Shown: piece by piece, positions 1 to 8,825 of the stretch | How the letters are laid out: the number at the start of each line of letters is the position of its first letter | Position numbering within the stretch: position 1 is the stretch's first letter | DNA from: Vibrio rarus | Lineage (GTDB): Bacteria; Pseudomonadota; Gammaproteobacteria; Enterobacterales; Vibrionaceae | Assembly (NCBI RefSeq): GCF_024347075.1 | Contig: NZ_AP024900.1 | Span: forward strand, 2,480,001-2,544,000 | DNA length: 64,000 nucleotides | Direction of reading: 5' to 3' | The notes under the pieces: model-generated | What the model saw: only the letters and a program-made list of their open reading frames with translations | What the model was told of the DNA's origin: nothing | Database searches by the model: none | Program-made: the position numbers and the translations under genes

Positions 1-132
1 CGTTGATCCTACAACTTGAAACTGAACGACAAAATCATGATTACCCGTCACATTGCATGTAGTTGCGGCAAACACTGACTGAGATAGCATCGAAAGTACA
101 AAAAATAAAAGTAAAAATAGCCGTCTATTCAT
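1..132 (-). CDS. mshQ: MSHA biogenesis protein MshQ, N-terminal fragment
   Basis: Only the first 44 codons lie in the window; the gene continues past the left edge. The visible protein starts MNRRLFLLLFFVLSML and ends its hydrophobic core at a likely signal peptidase site after QSVFA, so the product is exported. Its ATG lies inside the last codons of mshP (GATGAATAG, a frame-shifted overlap), as expected for translational coupling. Identity rests on position: in Vibrio MSHA clusters the gene after mshP is mshQ, a very large cell-surface or pilus-associated protein. The sequence in view cannot confirm that by itself. Confidence 0.75.
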   Translation of the reverse strand, partial: MNRRLFLLLFFVLSMLSQSVFAATTCNVTGNHDFVVQFQVVGST

Positions 133-601
133 CTTTAATGCCTCTCACCCATACTGTTTGCTCTCGCTCTACCTCAAAAACATTACCACTATCACAAACC
201 GCTCGAGTTGAAATTTGAATATATTTCAACTCGACAGGCGTTGTGGTTGGCGACTCTGTACAGGTAATCTTTTTTATGTGACATGGAATATCAGCATTTT
301 CAACCAACGCCTTACTGGCATCCACTGCACTTGATCCAAGTGAACCACACCGCGTAGATAAAGAAGCGTAGCCATCATCTTCATCAAGAGGAAATAAATA
401 CGTCACCGCCCACTCGTTACCTGAGCGTGCCAGTAGCGCGGCTTGTTTTCCAAGGACTTCACGGGTGAGAGTGTCTTGATTAGACCAAGATACTCTCGTT
501 AAATTCATCGCAAGCATCCCCATCACTACAATGACGAAAATAGCGACAATATAGACGTTACCTTGCTGTGATTTTCTCGATGTATGATTATTACGGTACA
601 T
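125..601 (-). CDS. mshP: MSHA biogenesis protein MshP
   Basis: 158-residue protein with a short basic N-terminus (residues 1-13) and a hydrophobic segment at about residues 15-33 (GNVYIVAIFVIVVMGMLAMN), followed by a soluble domain with several cysteines. This is the PilX-like architecture of a type IV pilus assembly component, although the classical GFTLIE prepilin site is not present (the corresponding stretch reads QQGNVYIVA). It overlaps the end of mshO by 11 nt and the start of mshQ by 8 nt, so it belongs to the mshBACDOPQ transcription unit. The name comes from the hydrophobic segment plus its fixed place between mshO and mshQ. Confidence 0.85.
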   Translation of the reverse strand: MYRNNHTSRKSQQGNVYIVAIFVIVVMGMLAMNLTRVSWSNQDTLTREVLGKQAALLARSGNEWAVTYLFPLDEDDGYASLSTRCGSLGSSAVDASKALVENADIPCHIKKITCTESPTTTPVELKYIQISTRAVCDSGNVFEVEREQTVWVRGIKDE

Positions 602-1358
602 TACTCACCTGTACATCATGCTTATATTGACTCTTCTCATCACCATTTTGAAACAACAAATCAAGATGAACTAAGCCACCTCGCTGTAATGAGGTTTGAT
701 CGTAGCTAAAACTGCTTTCATTAAATGCCACACCTGTGGCGACTACTACACCAACGTGAGTCTTTATATCTCCTAAGTAACGCAAAATTCTTGCGCTATT
801 GTCATTGGTGTTAATGCGATTGATACAGTACGTCGTCACCCTGCTATCTTGATAAATAAAGTGACGATGTGCGCTAGATTCACTGGTTAAGTTCATCGCC
901 ACCGAAAAGTAATGACCATCTGTCGCAGTGGTCGTACTTTCTAAACCTACAGACTGACCGTCAGATTCTAAGTCTTCTATATGGCTAGGGTTGATGACTA
1001 AACGTGTACCTGCGGGAAAAGTATGTGGGTGTGTATAGTTTTCATTAGCAACAACAAATTCCACCTTTCCGGTAGATTCGTTTAAGGTGTAAAAACCGGA
1101 GTATTGAATAGGATAAAAAGCAATACACTTATTTGAAGCATCGTCAGTACTAACAAAGCTATTGGGCACGGCATATTGAATTTCTCGGCTCATTTTATCA
1201 ATAGCAAAGCGAGCTTGATTTTGTAGTCTTTGTCTATCAATAGATTGGGTATACCCCTTAGTGCCAAATTCGACAAAGCCTGCAATACCTAAAAATATAA
1301 CAGCGAGCACCACTATGGTGATAATCAGCTCGATAAGAGTAAAACCACGTTGTTTCAT
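591..1358 (-). CDS. mshO: MSHA minor prepilin MshO
   Basis: 255-residue type IV prepilin-like protein. The N-terminus MKQRGFTLIELIITIVVL has a four-residue basic leader, the G^F prepilin peptidase cleavage site and Glu at mature position 5, followed by the hydrophobic helix that anchors pilins in the inner membrane before assembly. The rest is a soluble pilin-like domain with a few cysteines. The ATG overlaps the mshD stop (TAATG), indicating coupling. In the family this is a minor pilin, probably part of the tip or initiation complex; that role is inferred from pseudopilin systems, not visible here. Confidence 0.92.
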   Translation of the reverse strand: MKQRGFTLIELIITIVVLAVIFLGIAGFVEFGTKGYTQSIDRQRLQNQARFAIDKMSREIQYAVPNSFVSTDDASNKCIAFYPIQYSGFYTLNESTGKVEFVVANENYTHPHTFPAGTRLVINPSHIEDLESDGQSVGLESTTTATDGHYFSVAMNLTSESSAHRHFIYQDSRVTTYCINRINTNDNSARILRYLGDIKTHVGVVVATGVAFNESSFSYDQTSLQRGGLVHLDLLFQNGDEKSQYKHDVQVSNVP

Positions 1359-1981
1359 TAGTAGTTCCCCTTATGAGCCACAAAAGTAAAATCACCATAT
1401 TGACTGGCCGTCACCGTCACTGTGACCTGTTTAAATAACTTATGACTAGCAGCACCAAGACGAGCGTCATGGTCGTAAACCACCTTCACTTCGGCTCTAA
1501 ATCCTAAGTAATCTTTGCTAATGTCACTTCCAAAAATATCATTGAGCGGGCCACCATGTGTGGTGTCTATGCATTCTTGCTGAGATTGAGTGGTGGTGTA
1601 CCAGCAACCTAGGTAATCATCCACATCATTAAAGAGTGCAGGAGGCTCACTGCTATCTGGGCCAAAATCACTCTGTTCAGTACACGCGATCGGATGACCA
1701 CTACTATCTTTATACTCCACTTCCCCACAACGATATTTACCACCGTCATGGTCGCTGTTCTCATCAAAGTTTCGCGCTAGTATTTCAGTCATTAAGCTGT
1801 CAGCTAATGCTGATGCTCGCACTTCATAAAAAGGTTTTGCCGATTGAGCGATTTGTGGGAACAAAAAACTGCTTAGCATCATCAGAGCAATACCCAAAAT
1901 CACTATGGCTATGATGCTTTCAATAAGGGTAAAGCCTATGCTTTTGTTACGCGCTCTGGGAGATGTTTTATTAACAGCCAT
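1358..1981 (-). CDS. mshD: MSHA minor prepilin MshD
   Basis: About 207 residues. A basic leader of about 15 residues precedes the prepilin site IGFTLIESIIAIVILG, with Glu at mature position 5 and a hydrophobic helix after it. The chosen start is the ATG at 1981 (MAVNKTSP), because AGGGG lies seven bases upstream; an ATG two codons earlier sits too close to that ribosome-binding site. The start lies within the last codons of mshC (stop at 1971). Minor pilin of the MSHA fibre. A Cys-rich segment in the middle (C-x8-C and two more) suggests disulfide bonds in the periplasm. Confidence 0.9.
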   Translation of the reverse strand: MAVNKTSPRARNKSIGFTLIESIIAIVILGIALMMLSSFLFPQIAQSAKPFYEVRASALADSLMTEILARNFDENSDHDGGKYRCGEVEYKDSSGHPIACTEQSDFGPDSSEPPALFNDVDDYLGCWYTTTQSQQECIDTTHGGPLNDIFGSDISKDYLGFRAEVKVVYDHDARLGAASHKLFKQVTVTVTASQYGDFTFVAHKGNY

Positions 1982-2468
1982 ACACATACCCCTGACTATT
2001 AATACAAATGCCTTGTTGCTGTTGAGAGCTATTTACTTGAATACGAATGGCTTGATCATCAACAGGTGTATTGCAGCCACCCTTACAAGTAGGGTTGCCC
2101 AACAAGTCAAAATCAACCGTCATGCTAGGGGAAAAACTCATCTCTTGATTTTCGATAATAACCTGATGGCTAAAAGGTTCATTCGTAGTGGAGTTACACG
2201 CTTGCTGTGACCCCAAACAATGTGGGGTGACGACTAATGTAAAACGGCTATTAAGAGGGTTTCCAGATTCGATATTCGATTGCATGCGCCCAAGCTGAAT
2301 TTGCCTAATCACGGCAATAGCTTGTTGCTGCGCCGCCTGTGCGGAAAACTGTGACACACCAATATATTTACTGGCCGCATATAACGACAATATGGCCACC
2401 ACAATAATCACCACAATCAACTCTACCAAGGTAAAGCCTTTGCGATACTTTAGAGAACGATGATTCAA
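1971..2468 (-). CDS. mshC: MSHA minor prepilin MshC
   Basis: 165-residue prepilin: leader of about ten residues, then KGFTLVELIVVIIVVAILSL with the cleavage site and Glu5. The start codon is TTG (TTG AAT CAT), preceded by AGGGATAGGA; no in-frame ATG precedes the leader, so TTG is the only reasonable start. It is the first gene after the terminator that follows mshA, so its expression depends on read-through or on a promoter I cannot identify in the 135-base gap. Minor pilin; role in initiation is inferred from homologous systems. Confidence 0.9.
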   Translation of the reverse strand: MNHRSLKYRKGFTLVELIVVIIVVAILSLYAASKYIGVSQFSAQAAQQQAIAVIRQIQLGRMQSNIESGNPLNSRFTLVVTPHCLGSQQACNSTTNEPFSHQVIIENQEMSFSPSMTVDFDLLGNPTCKGGCNTPVDDQAIRIQVNSSQQQQGICINSQGYVYGC

Positions 2469-2556
2469 ATCCTATCCCTAGCGACTGAAAAAGGTGAGTA
2501 TTTAGATTATATAGAATTGGCAGTGATTTCGCTGAGAAAATAATTAGGTTGCAGAA

Positions 2557-2584
2557 TTAAAAAAGGCCAGCAAAGCTGGCCTTT
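2557..2584 (-). terminator. Intrinsic terminator after mshA
   Basis: On the minus strand GGCCAGC-TTT-GCTGGCC forms a 7-bp GC-rich stem (extended by A-T pairs) followed by TTTTTTAA. It sits 20 bases past the mshA stop, inside the msh gene series. It should make mshA a short abundant message and let only part of transcription reach mshC-D-O-P-Q, fitting a major pilin followed by minor pilins. Confidence 0.85.
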
Positions 2585-2603
2585 AAGATTAGTTAAATGT
2601 TAA

Positions 2604-3092
2604 TTAACACTTAGATTCGTCTGCAGCTACAATTGTTGGAGTTTCACCTTTTGCATTAGGCGCAGTATAAGTCACTACACATTCATCTGTTGCTGAACCA
2701 GAGTTAGCAAACTTGTATTTAATCTCATCGCCAGCGTTAGTACCACCAGTACCTGAAACTGCTACCCAATCACCACCAGTAGCTAAGCCCTCAACTGCTT
2801 TACCTATACCATCTACAGATGCCGTCGGATAACCAAAGACAATACCAATTGTATTTGTGCCATCAGAAATTGTCGTATTTGCAGCAGATGTAGTCTCTAG
2901 TCCAGCAATCGCAGCTTTACCATAAACGATAGAGCTTGCGCCAGCCATTGCACCTTTTAGGCCTTCAAGAGAAGATGCGCGAGCATCAGATTGTAGATTC
3001 AAAAAGCGAGGAGCAGCTGTTACGGCTAGGATACCTAGAATAACGATAACTACTACAAGCTCAATAAGTGTAAAACCGCCTTGCTTTTTCAT
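2604..3092 (-). CDS. mshA: MSHA major pilin subunit MshA
   Basis: 162-residue type IVa prepilin, the main subunit of the mannose-sensitive haemagglutinin pilus. The leader MKKQG precedes [19 protein letters not shown] (cleavage after G, Glu5), then the conserved alpha1 continuation [20 protein letters not shown]. The C-terminal part has the paired cysteines of the pilin disulfide loop (DECVVTY and the final ESKC). A good ribosome-binding site (GAAAGG) lies ten bases upstream. A 330-base untranslated region precedes it and a terminator follows it, so it can be transcribed as its own highly expressed unit. The pilus mediates surface attachment in Vibrio. Confidence 0.95.
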   Translation of the reverse strand: MKKQGGFTLIELVVVIVILGILAVTAAPRFLNLQSDARASSLEGLKGAMAGASSIVYGKAAIAGLETTSAANTTISDGTNTIGIVFGYPTASVDGIGKAVEGLATGGDWVAVSGTGGTNAGDEIKYKFANSGSATDECVVTYTAPNAKGETPTIVAADESKC

Positions 3093-3422
3093 ATATATAC
3101 CTTTCTATGGCTAAAATTATTTATTACTAAATAGTTTATTACTAATAAAGTTCGTCATTTAACATTTTGTTACTAACAATGTTAACTGGTCAGTTCAGAT
3201 AAACAAGATCTGCATACTAATTTTTTGCATACATTTTTTGTTGATTTGTGATTCCTAACAACCTGTTTTACAACGGTAATATTGTCTGGGTAAGATAGAC
3301 ACTATTTTGTTGTAAATCGCCCTGCCTCACCAGTGTTTAACTCTTAAAATTGGCACAAAAGTGACAGTGAAACCTAGCTTATTCTACAGCGAGTCATCAG
3401 CCATCACTTTTTGCGAATTTAA
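3093..3422 (-). other. mshB-mshA intergenic region (mshA leader)
   Basis: 330 bases without a gene, very AT-rich near mshA. It should hold the mshA promoter, but I see no convincing sigma-70 pair and no sigma-54 site on the coding strand. Visible structure: the 13-base palindrome TTATTACTAATAA at 3138-3150, and two direct copies of GCATAC 16 bases apart at 3211-3233. Either could be a regulator site; I have no evidence for a particular protein. Confidence 0.4.
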
Positions 3423-4022
3423 TTAATTTAGTGTTACCTGCACGCTACCTTTTGATACATCGTAGTCAAAGTAGTGGCCCGCAACGGCACCTTTACCGCC
3501 TGTAAGCTGAGTATAGCGACAGTTAACAACGTTATTTACGTTGACGATTTGAGCAGTATACTTAATAGAGCTATCATTACCTGCTTGGGCTACCGTGCCT
3601 ACTTTAGGTGGGTTTTGCAGTAAGTTATTAAATAAATCAAGACAACGAGTTTCAGTTAACACAGTAGGAGAGGTTCCAGTTGGTTCTGTATTATCAGTAA
3701 ATGCGATTGGGTAACCGTCTCGTAAACCTGAAGCTGCGTCATTGCTCAATACCGAAGAGGTTAATTGAAAATAACTGCCATCATAATCAACAAAATTACT
3801 GTTCTTATCGCTCGCAATAGCACGAGGTCGCGCTTCTGCTTCCCACTGCGCGCGAGCAGAGAGTACTGCGGTAGCAAAGCCACCTGCCACGCCTTCAACG
3901 CTGGCTTCTTTTGCTTTATCTGTCACATTTAAAAAACGTGGAAGTGCTGCCACGGCCAATAACCCCAATACAACAATAACAATTACTAACTCAATTAAAG
4001 AGAAACCTGAATTACGTTTCAT
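3423..4022 (-). CDS. mshB: MSHA minor pilin MshB
   Basis: 199-residue prepilin starting MKRNSGFSLIELVIVIVVLG: short leader, G^F cleavage site, Glu5 and the helix continuation AALPRFLNVTDKAKEASVEG, closely parallel to MshA, so the two are paralogues. It has two cysteines in its soluble domain (ETRCLDLF and VVNCRYTQ). It is separated from mshF by about 93 bases with a TATAAT hexamer, which makes it the first gene of the pilin unit. In the family MshB is a minor pilin that affects MSHA fibre amount; that statement is from family knowledge. Confidence 0.92.
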   Translation of the reverse strand: MKRNSGFSLIELVIVIVVLGLLAVAALPRFLNVTDKAKEASVEGVAGGFATAVLSARAQWEAEARPRAIASDKNSNFVDYDGSYFQLTSSVLSNDAASGLRDGYPIAFTDNTEPTGTSPTVLTETRCLDLFNNLLQNPPKVGTVAQAGNDSSIKYTAQIVNVNNVVNCRYTQLTGGKGAVAGHYFDYDVSKGSVQVTLN

Positions 4023-4057
4023 AAAACACTCCTATGAGATACTACTTTTGACGGCAG

Positions 4058-4063
4058 ATTATA
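4058..4063 (-). promoter_or_regulatory. Candidate -10 element upstream of mshB
   Basis: A perfect TATAAT on the minus strand, 36 bases before the mshB ATG, in an AT-rich gap between mshF and mshB. No good -35 hexamer is present at 16-18 bases (the best candidate, TTGGTA, is 20 bases away), so the promoter is weak, activator-dependent or not real. Confidence 0.4.
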
Positions 4064-4115
4064 TCTGTATTGATTAAAAAATCTACCAAAATGTAAGCCT
4101 TTGTAATAAAAGCCA

Positions 4116-4571
4116 TTAATACTGCTTTTGTACGGATAGGTTCCCTCCCATCATGTTGACTACTATGACATCTTCATTTTTAAAGGTGTAACTGCATGAA
4201 TACCTATCACTTTTCTGTGATAACGCCACAGATACAGGGGCAAAATTGCGCCTTGGTTTTACCAGTAAAATCTTCTGCCAAGCGTCACAACTTTGCACGC
4301 CATTAAGCTGTGGTTTCACCCATCCTCTACCGTTAAAGGCGACTTCGGCACCATTTACTTCTGCATACAGGGGCTTATCTTGTAGTTCCCAGTACTGTCG
4401 TAAATAGTTGGCTCGCTCTAATGCTGTTTGGGCAATTAACGATACTGAGGTGCTTTCTGCTTGAATGGCAATGCGTTGCAAAGAAAACAACAACACCGCG
4501 ATCAATATCAGCACTACAGCCCCCCAAGCGGCTAACTGGCTTAAATTGGGCTTTTTATAAGCGGTTTCCAC
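4116..4571 (-). CDS. mshF: MSHA biogenesis protein MshF
   Basis: About 151 residues: a short cytoplasmic N-terminus, one membrane helix (around LAAWGAVVLILIAVLLFSL), a likely coiled stretch and a small periplasmic domain with two cysteines. I chose the GTG at 4571 (VETAYKKPNL) because it begins two bases after the mshG stop and has AGAGG at the right distance; an upstream ATG would overlap mshG by 31 bases without a ribosome site. Its exact job is unknown. The single-pass layout and position after mshG match MshF of the MSHA machine. Confidence 0.82.
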   Translation of the reverse strand: METAYKKPNLSQLAAWGAVVLILIAVLLFSLQRIAIQAESTSVSLIAQTALERANYLRQYWELQDKPLYAEVNGAEVAFNGRGWVKPQLNGVQSCDAWQKILLVKPRRNFAPVSVALSQKSDRYSCSYTFKNEDVIVVNMMGGNLSVQKQY

Positions 4572-4573
4572 GA

Positions 4574-5794
4574 TTACCTCTGTATCGCATCCAGCATTCC
4601 CCACATTGGTAGGAAAATACCCAAGGCTAAGACCAACACCATGCCCGCCACAATCACCAATAATATAGGTTCAATGCGCGCGGTGAGGGTTTTCAGATCG
4701 TAATCTACTTCTCGGTCATAAAAGTCGGCCACTTCTATGAGTAATTCATCAATACGGCCCGTTTCTTCACCTACGGAAATCATTTGTTGCACCAAAGGGG
4801 TGAAGATACCGGTATTTTTGGCTGCCGCTGAAATGGCAGAGCCCGCTTCAATGGCAGATTTCATTTCTAGCAGTCTCGCTTCAAGATATTTGTTATCCAT
4901 TGATTCTGCTGAAAGAGCCAAAGCGTTATTCAAAGGCACTCCCGACTGCAGCATCAATGAAAATGTTCGCGAAAAACGCGCCAATTGTGCGCGGTTCACT
5001 ATGCTACCCACCACAGGGAATTTAAGGCGCAGGCTATCCCACTTTTCTCGCCCTTCTGCTCGGCTGATCCACGCTTGAAAGGCAAATAACAGCCCCACCA
5101 TCACACCAATAATTAAGCTCCAATACTCAACAAAGAAATTAGAAGTGCCAATCAAAATTCGGGTGGGTAAAGGCAAATCCACCCCAAAGCGGCTAAACAT
5201 GCTGGCAAACTGCGGGATGACTTTAATGTTGAGTACAAACATCGCCATGGTGATAAAGGACAACACCAAAATAGGGTAACGCATGGCGGTTTTTATCCGT
5301 TTGCGCGTTTCTAATTCTTGTTCGTAGTAGTTACTCAGTTGCAATAAGGCTTTATCGAGGCGACCGGTGCTTTCCCCTACCGAAATCATGGACACAAACA
5401 ACGGGCTAAATACGCTGGAGTGCAACTGCATAGATGCCGATAGGCTACGACCATTGGTCAGTTCATTGCCCACCTCTACCAAGGCTTGTTTTAACTGCTT
5501 GTTAGTGGCGTCTGAAGTCAGCCCTCGAATGGCTCTTAACAGCGGGATACCCGCTTTGGTTAAACTGTACATTTGACGACAGAAGATAACGTACACTTCT
5601 AACGGCACAGCAGGAACAAACAGCCCTTTCCAGTCAAAACTACTTTTTGACGAGGACTTGCCAGTACGCAAAGAGATAGGAATGATGCCTTTTTCTATGA
5701 GCGCTTCTGCCGCCAACTCTTGAGTTGCAGCATCCACTAGGCCATGCACTTTCTGGCCTTCTAGGTTTCGTCCTTGGTACTTAAAGGTCGCCAT
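4574..5794 (-). CDS. mshG: MSHA platform protein MshG (GspF/PilC family)
   Basis: 406-residue inner-membrane platform protein of the type II secretion/type IV pilus F family. It shows the two repeated cytoplasmic T2SSF domains (roughly residues 70-195 and 270-395), each with the FxRQMYSL / FSRTFSLML start and the SVGExTGRLDxxL motif (MISVGESTGRLDKAL and MISVGEETGRIDELL). Hydrophobic segments follow each domain, with the last near the C-terminus. It anchors the MshE ATPase and probably transmits its motion to the growing pilus. It lies 6 bases after mshE, in the same unit. Confidence 0.93.
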   Translation of the reverse strand: MATFKYQGRNLEGQKVHGLVDAATQELAAEALIEKGIIPISLRTGKSSSKSSFDWKGLFVPAVPLEVYVIFCRQMYSLTKAGIPLLRAIRGLTSDATNKQLKQALVEVGNELTNGRSLSASMQLHSSVFSPLFVSMISVGESTGRLDKALLQLSNYYEQELETRKRIKTAMRYPILVLSFITMAMFVLNIKVIPQFASMFSRFGVDLPLPTRILIGTSNFFVEYWSLIIGVMVGLLFAFQAWISRAEGREKWDSLRLKFPVVGSIVNRAQLARFSRTFSLMLQSGVPLNNALALSAESMDNKYLEARLLEMKSAIEAGSAISAAAKNTGIFTPLVQQMISVGEETGRIDELLIEVADFYDREVDYDLKTLTARIEPILLVIVAGMVLVLALGIFLPMWGMLDAIQR

Positions 5795-5800
5795 AATTAC

Positions 5801-7528
5801 CTACAAAATATACGCTTCTGACAGGCCAGAGCTATCACCCTCACCGAGGGTCATCACTTCATCTAAACTCACCACACCTTGCAAGGCTAATTCCATTGCT
5901 GACACCAACAAAGGTTTATACCCTTTGGTATGACGAGCTTGTTGAGCAAAGCCTACGGCATCGTTGGATCGCAATGCATCCATTAATTTTTGGTCAAATT
6001 CCAATAACTCAAACACACCCACTCGCCCTTTATAACCAGTTAAGTTACAACTTTGGCAGCCTCGGCCTTTAGTAAAGTTGGCATGTACTTGATTAGGGAA
6101 GCGCGCTTGTAACCAAGTGTGCTGACCTTCTCTTACATTGTGCGGTTCGGCGCACTCGGTACATACACGGCGAATCAAACGCTGAGCCAGTACCGCACGA
6201 ACGGAACTGGCCACCAGGTAGCCCGGCGCGCCCATGTCCATCATCCGTAGTGCGCTGTCTACGGCATCATTGGTGTGCAGCGTACTTAATACTAAGTGAC
6301 CGGTGAGTGCGGCGCGCAAGCCAATTTCTACTGTCTCTTGGTCACGCATCTCCCCCACTAAAATAATGTCGGGATCTTGTCTGAGGAAGGTACGCAGTAT
6401 GGTTGAAAACTCTAGGTTAATTTTGCTGTTCACCTGCACCTGGTTCACCCTAGGCAAGCGATATTCAACAGGGTCTTCAACGGTAATGATTTTCTTCGCT
6501 GCTGAGTTCAACTCAGACAGTGCACCGTACAAAGTAGTGGTTTTACCTGAACCGGTTGGGCCGGTAACCAAAATCATGCCATGAGGGCGTTTTAGTTGGT
6601 AACGCACCCGCTTAAGTAAATCGTCTGGTAAGCCGGTTTCGTCTAATTGACGCACCCCTGCTGTTTGGTTAAGCAAGCGCATAACCACAGATTCCCCATG
6701 CTCAACGGGCATGGTGGACATACGAATATCTATAGACTGCCCTTTCACTTTTATGTGAAAACGGCCATCTTGCGGTAAACGTTTTTCAGAAATATCGAGA
6801 TCGGCCATGAGCTTCAAGCGCAATACCAATGCCGATGAGATGTTCACTTCATTAAGAATGGTTTCATGTAAGATCCCATCTACACGTTGCCGCAAACGCA
6901 GTACGTTGTCGTCGGGTTCTATATGGATATCCGAAGCACCCACTTGCACCGCATCCTCAAACAAGGAGTTGATGAGTTTAACAACCGTCACCTCATCACT
7001 GTCGGCTTCACTGCTGACACTTATATCAAAGGTGTCAGGGGCTTGGTGCTCCGCATGTAATTGCTCGGCAAATGAAGCGATATCTTTGGTGCGGCGGTAG
7101 TAGCGATCAAAGCCTGTGATGAGTTGATCTTCTGCGGCAATCACAAACTCAACATCGTAGCTAGAAAGCAAGCGCAATACGGACTCTTGAGTAAAGAGGT
7201 CTGCGGGATCACTCATAGCCACACGAATCGTATTATCATCGCGGTCAATCACTAAGGCTCTTAAGCGACGTGCGTGTACTTCTGGTAACAGCAACACCGC
7301 GTCGACATCCACCTCAGCGAGGTTTAAATCGATCAGGGGCAAGTTAAGTTGCTGAGACAAAAACTCTAATAACTGCTTTTCTGATATGAAGCCAAGGTGA
7401 ATGAGCGTATCACCCAGTTTTCGTCCCGTTTGTCTTTGCGCGCTCAGTGCCTGCTGAACTTGTTCCTCTGAAACAATCTCGTTTTCAACCAGCAAATCGC
7501 CTAAGCGTTTTAGCAGTTTAATTGCCAC
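5801..7528 (-). CDS. mshE: MSHA extension ATPase MshE with c-di-GMP-binding domain
   Basis: 575-residue GspE/PilB-type hexameric ATPase that drives pilus polymerisation. Residues 8-61 carry two copies of the MshEN c-di-GMP motif (RLGDLLVENEIVSEEQ and KLGDTLIHLGFISEKQ, each followed by a leucine-rich tail ending in Q). The ATPase core has Walker A GPTGSGKT at 323-330, Walker B DPDIILVGE at 385-393 and the His box GHLVLSTLHTN at 410-420. A C-terminal zinc site is formed by CTEC and CQSC. Binding of c-di-GMP to the MshEN domain is established for Vibrio cholerae MshE. The start overlaps the mshN end by 11 bases. Confidence 0.95.
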   Translation of the reverse strand: MAIKLLKRLGDLLVENEIVSEEQVQQALSAQRQTGRKLGDTLIHLGFISEKQLLEFLSQQLNLPLIDLNLAEVDVDAVLLLPEVHARRLRALVIDRDDNTIRVAMSDPADLFTQESVLRLLSSYDVEFVIAAEDQLITGFDRYYRRTKDIASFAEQLHAEHQAPDTFDISVSSEADSDEVTVVKLINSLFEDAVQVGASDIHIEPDDNVLRLRQRVDGILHETILNEVNISSALVLRLKLMADLDISEKRLPQDGRFHIKVKGQSIDIRMSTMPVEHGESVVMRLLNQTAGVRQLDETGLPDDLLKRVRYQLKRPHGMILVTGPTGSGKTTTLYGALSELNSAAKKIITVEDPVEYRLPRVNQVQVNSKINLEFSTILRTFLRQDPDIILVGEMRDQETVEIGLRAALTGHLVLSTLHTNDAVDSALRMMDMGAPGYLVASSVRAVLAQRLIRRVCTECAEPHNVREGQHTWLQARFPNQVHANFTKGRGCQSCNLTGYKGRVGVFELLEFDQKLMDALRSNDAVGFAQQARHTKGYKPLLVSAMELALQGVVSLDEVMTLGEGDSSGLSEAYIL

Positions 7529-8825
7529 TGGCTTTACCCTCTAATGATTCAAGAAGTTGAATACGGCCTCGAATAAAAGATTGCGTATTTCTTGATACGC
7601 CCACTAGACCAAGGGCCTTAGTATAAGAGGCTTTCGCTTCTTCATAGTGCTGTTGGCGTTCTTGCTGAATACCTAAGCCTAGCCACCAGCGGGCATTGTC
7701 TGGCTCTTGCTCTGTTAATGCTTTATAGCTCTCTAATGCCATCTCTATTTTCTTGGCTTCCTGCGCTACGGCTGCACGTAAGGCTAGGTAGTCAATGCTG
7801 GCATTGTCAGGCAGGTACAGTAATGGGCTTAGGGCGGCTTCCGGTTGTTGCTCTTTAATGAGTAACTTGGCTAAAGCAAAACGCAGTTGTTCGCTTTTAT
7901 CGTTTAGACGTATGCCATCTTGCAGTAAGGTAGCGGCTTTTCTGACATCTTTACGACCGTAATACAGAGCCGATAACTTTTGTCGTACATCTTCATCGCT
8001 CGGCATTAAACGTAATGCGCGGCTGTATTCGGCAAACGCGGTTTTTACATCGTTTGCATCTAGAGCTTTTTCTGCTCGAACAATGGATTTATTGGCCAGC
8101 TCTCGTGGGGTCAACTGCACCTGTTGTACTGTCATATTCGATGCACTTGCCGTATCGGCCTTAGCCAATAATATCGGTTTGTGTTGAGCGGTAGGTACAG
8201 GCTTAGAGGCAACCACTTTAGCGACGGTCGGCTTTTTCGCCACGGCGGTAGGCTTAGGTGCTGGCTTAGGTTTAGGGGCGACCTTAGCCACCACTGCAGG
8301 GGCTTTTTTGGTGCTTGCCACTGCTTGCGTTTTAACTGGCTTATGGAGCGGTTTATGCTCTGCTTTAGGAGAGGCTGTTTTGCTGGGCTCTGCCACCGGT
8401 GTTGATGCCGCTTTGGCTACCGTCACGGGTTTATCTTGAGCTATGGGTGTATCTTGAGGCTGTTGCTTCGCTGGCACCACAGGAGCGGCATGAATCGCCG
8501 CCGGTTCTAGCACCTTACTGTGCGTAGGGGAAGATGCGGTCGCTGTAGACTCAAGTTTAGCCGTAGATGACACAGCAGGGGCTTCTACTTGAGCTTGCTG
8601 TTGCGCTTGAGCAATGGTGACATCGCTAACCGATTCATTACTTACCGGCGGTTGCTGTTGAGACACGGCCCAACTGCCAATGGCCATACTAATAGCGACA
8701 CCGCCAATCAGCCAAGCAATTGGTTTTGATTGTTTTATTTTTGGCACGTCAGCAGGCGTCAACGCTTGCCCTTGAGACTTATCTTTATCGGCCAGTTTAG
8801 ATAAAGCACTGTTAACAACACTCAT
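7518..8825 (-). CDS. mshN: MSHA biogenesis TPR protein MshN
   Basis: About 435 residues: cytoplasmic N-terminus, one membrane helix (PIAWLIGGVAISMAIGSWAV), then about 170 residues of Ala/Pro/Lys-rich low-complexity linker, and a C-terminal set of tetratricopeptide repeats beginning at LANKSIVRAEKAL. The ATG at 8825 is chosen because it forms an ATGA overlap with the mshM stop; an upstream in-frame start lies within mshM and has no ribosome site. TonB-like layout: the long linker could span the periplasm and the TPR domain could contact the MshL secretin. Function beyond pilus biogenesis is not visible. Confidence 0.9.
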   Translation of the reverse strand: MSVVNSALSKLADKDKSQGQALTPADVPKIKQSKPIAWLIGGVAISMAIGSWAVSQQQPPVSNESVSDVTIAQAQQQAQVEAPAVSSTAKLESTATASSPTHSKVLEPAAIHAAPVVPAKQQPQDTPIAQDKPVTVAKAASTPVAEPSKTASPKAEHKPLHKPVKTQAVASTKKAPAVVAKVAPKPKPAPKPTAVAKKPTVAKVVASKPVPTAQHKPILLAKADTASASNMTVQQVQLTPRELANKSIVRAEKALDANDVKTAFAEYSRALRLMPSDEDVRQKLSALYYGRKDVRKAATLLQDGIRLNDKSEQLRFALAKLLIKEQQPEAALSPLLYLPDNASIDYLALRAAVAQEAKKIEMALESYKALTEQEPDNARWWLGLGIQQERQQHYEEAKASYTKALGLVGVSRNTQSFIRGRIQLLESLEGKASGN

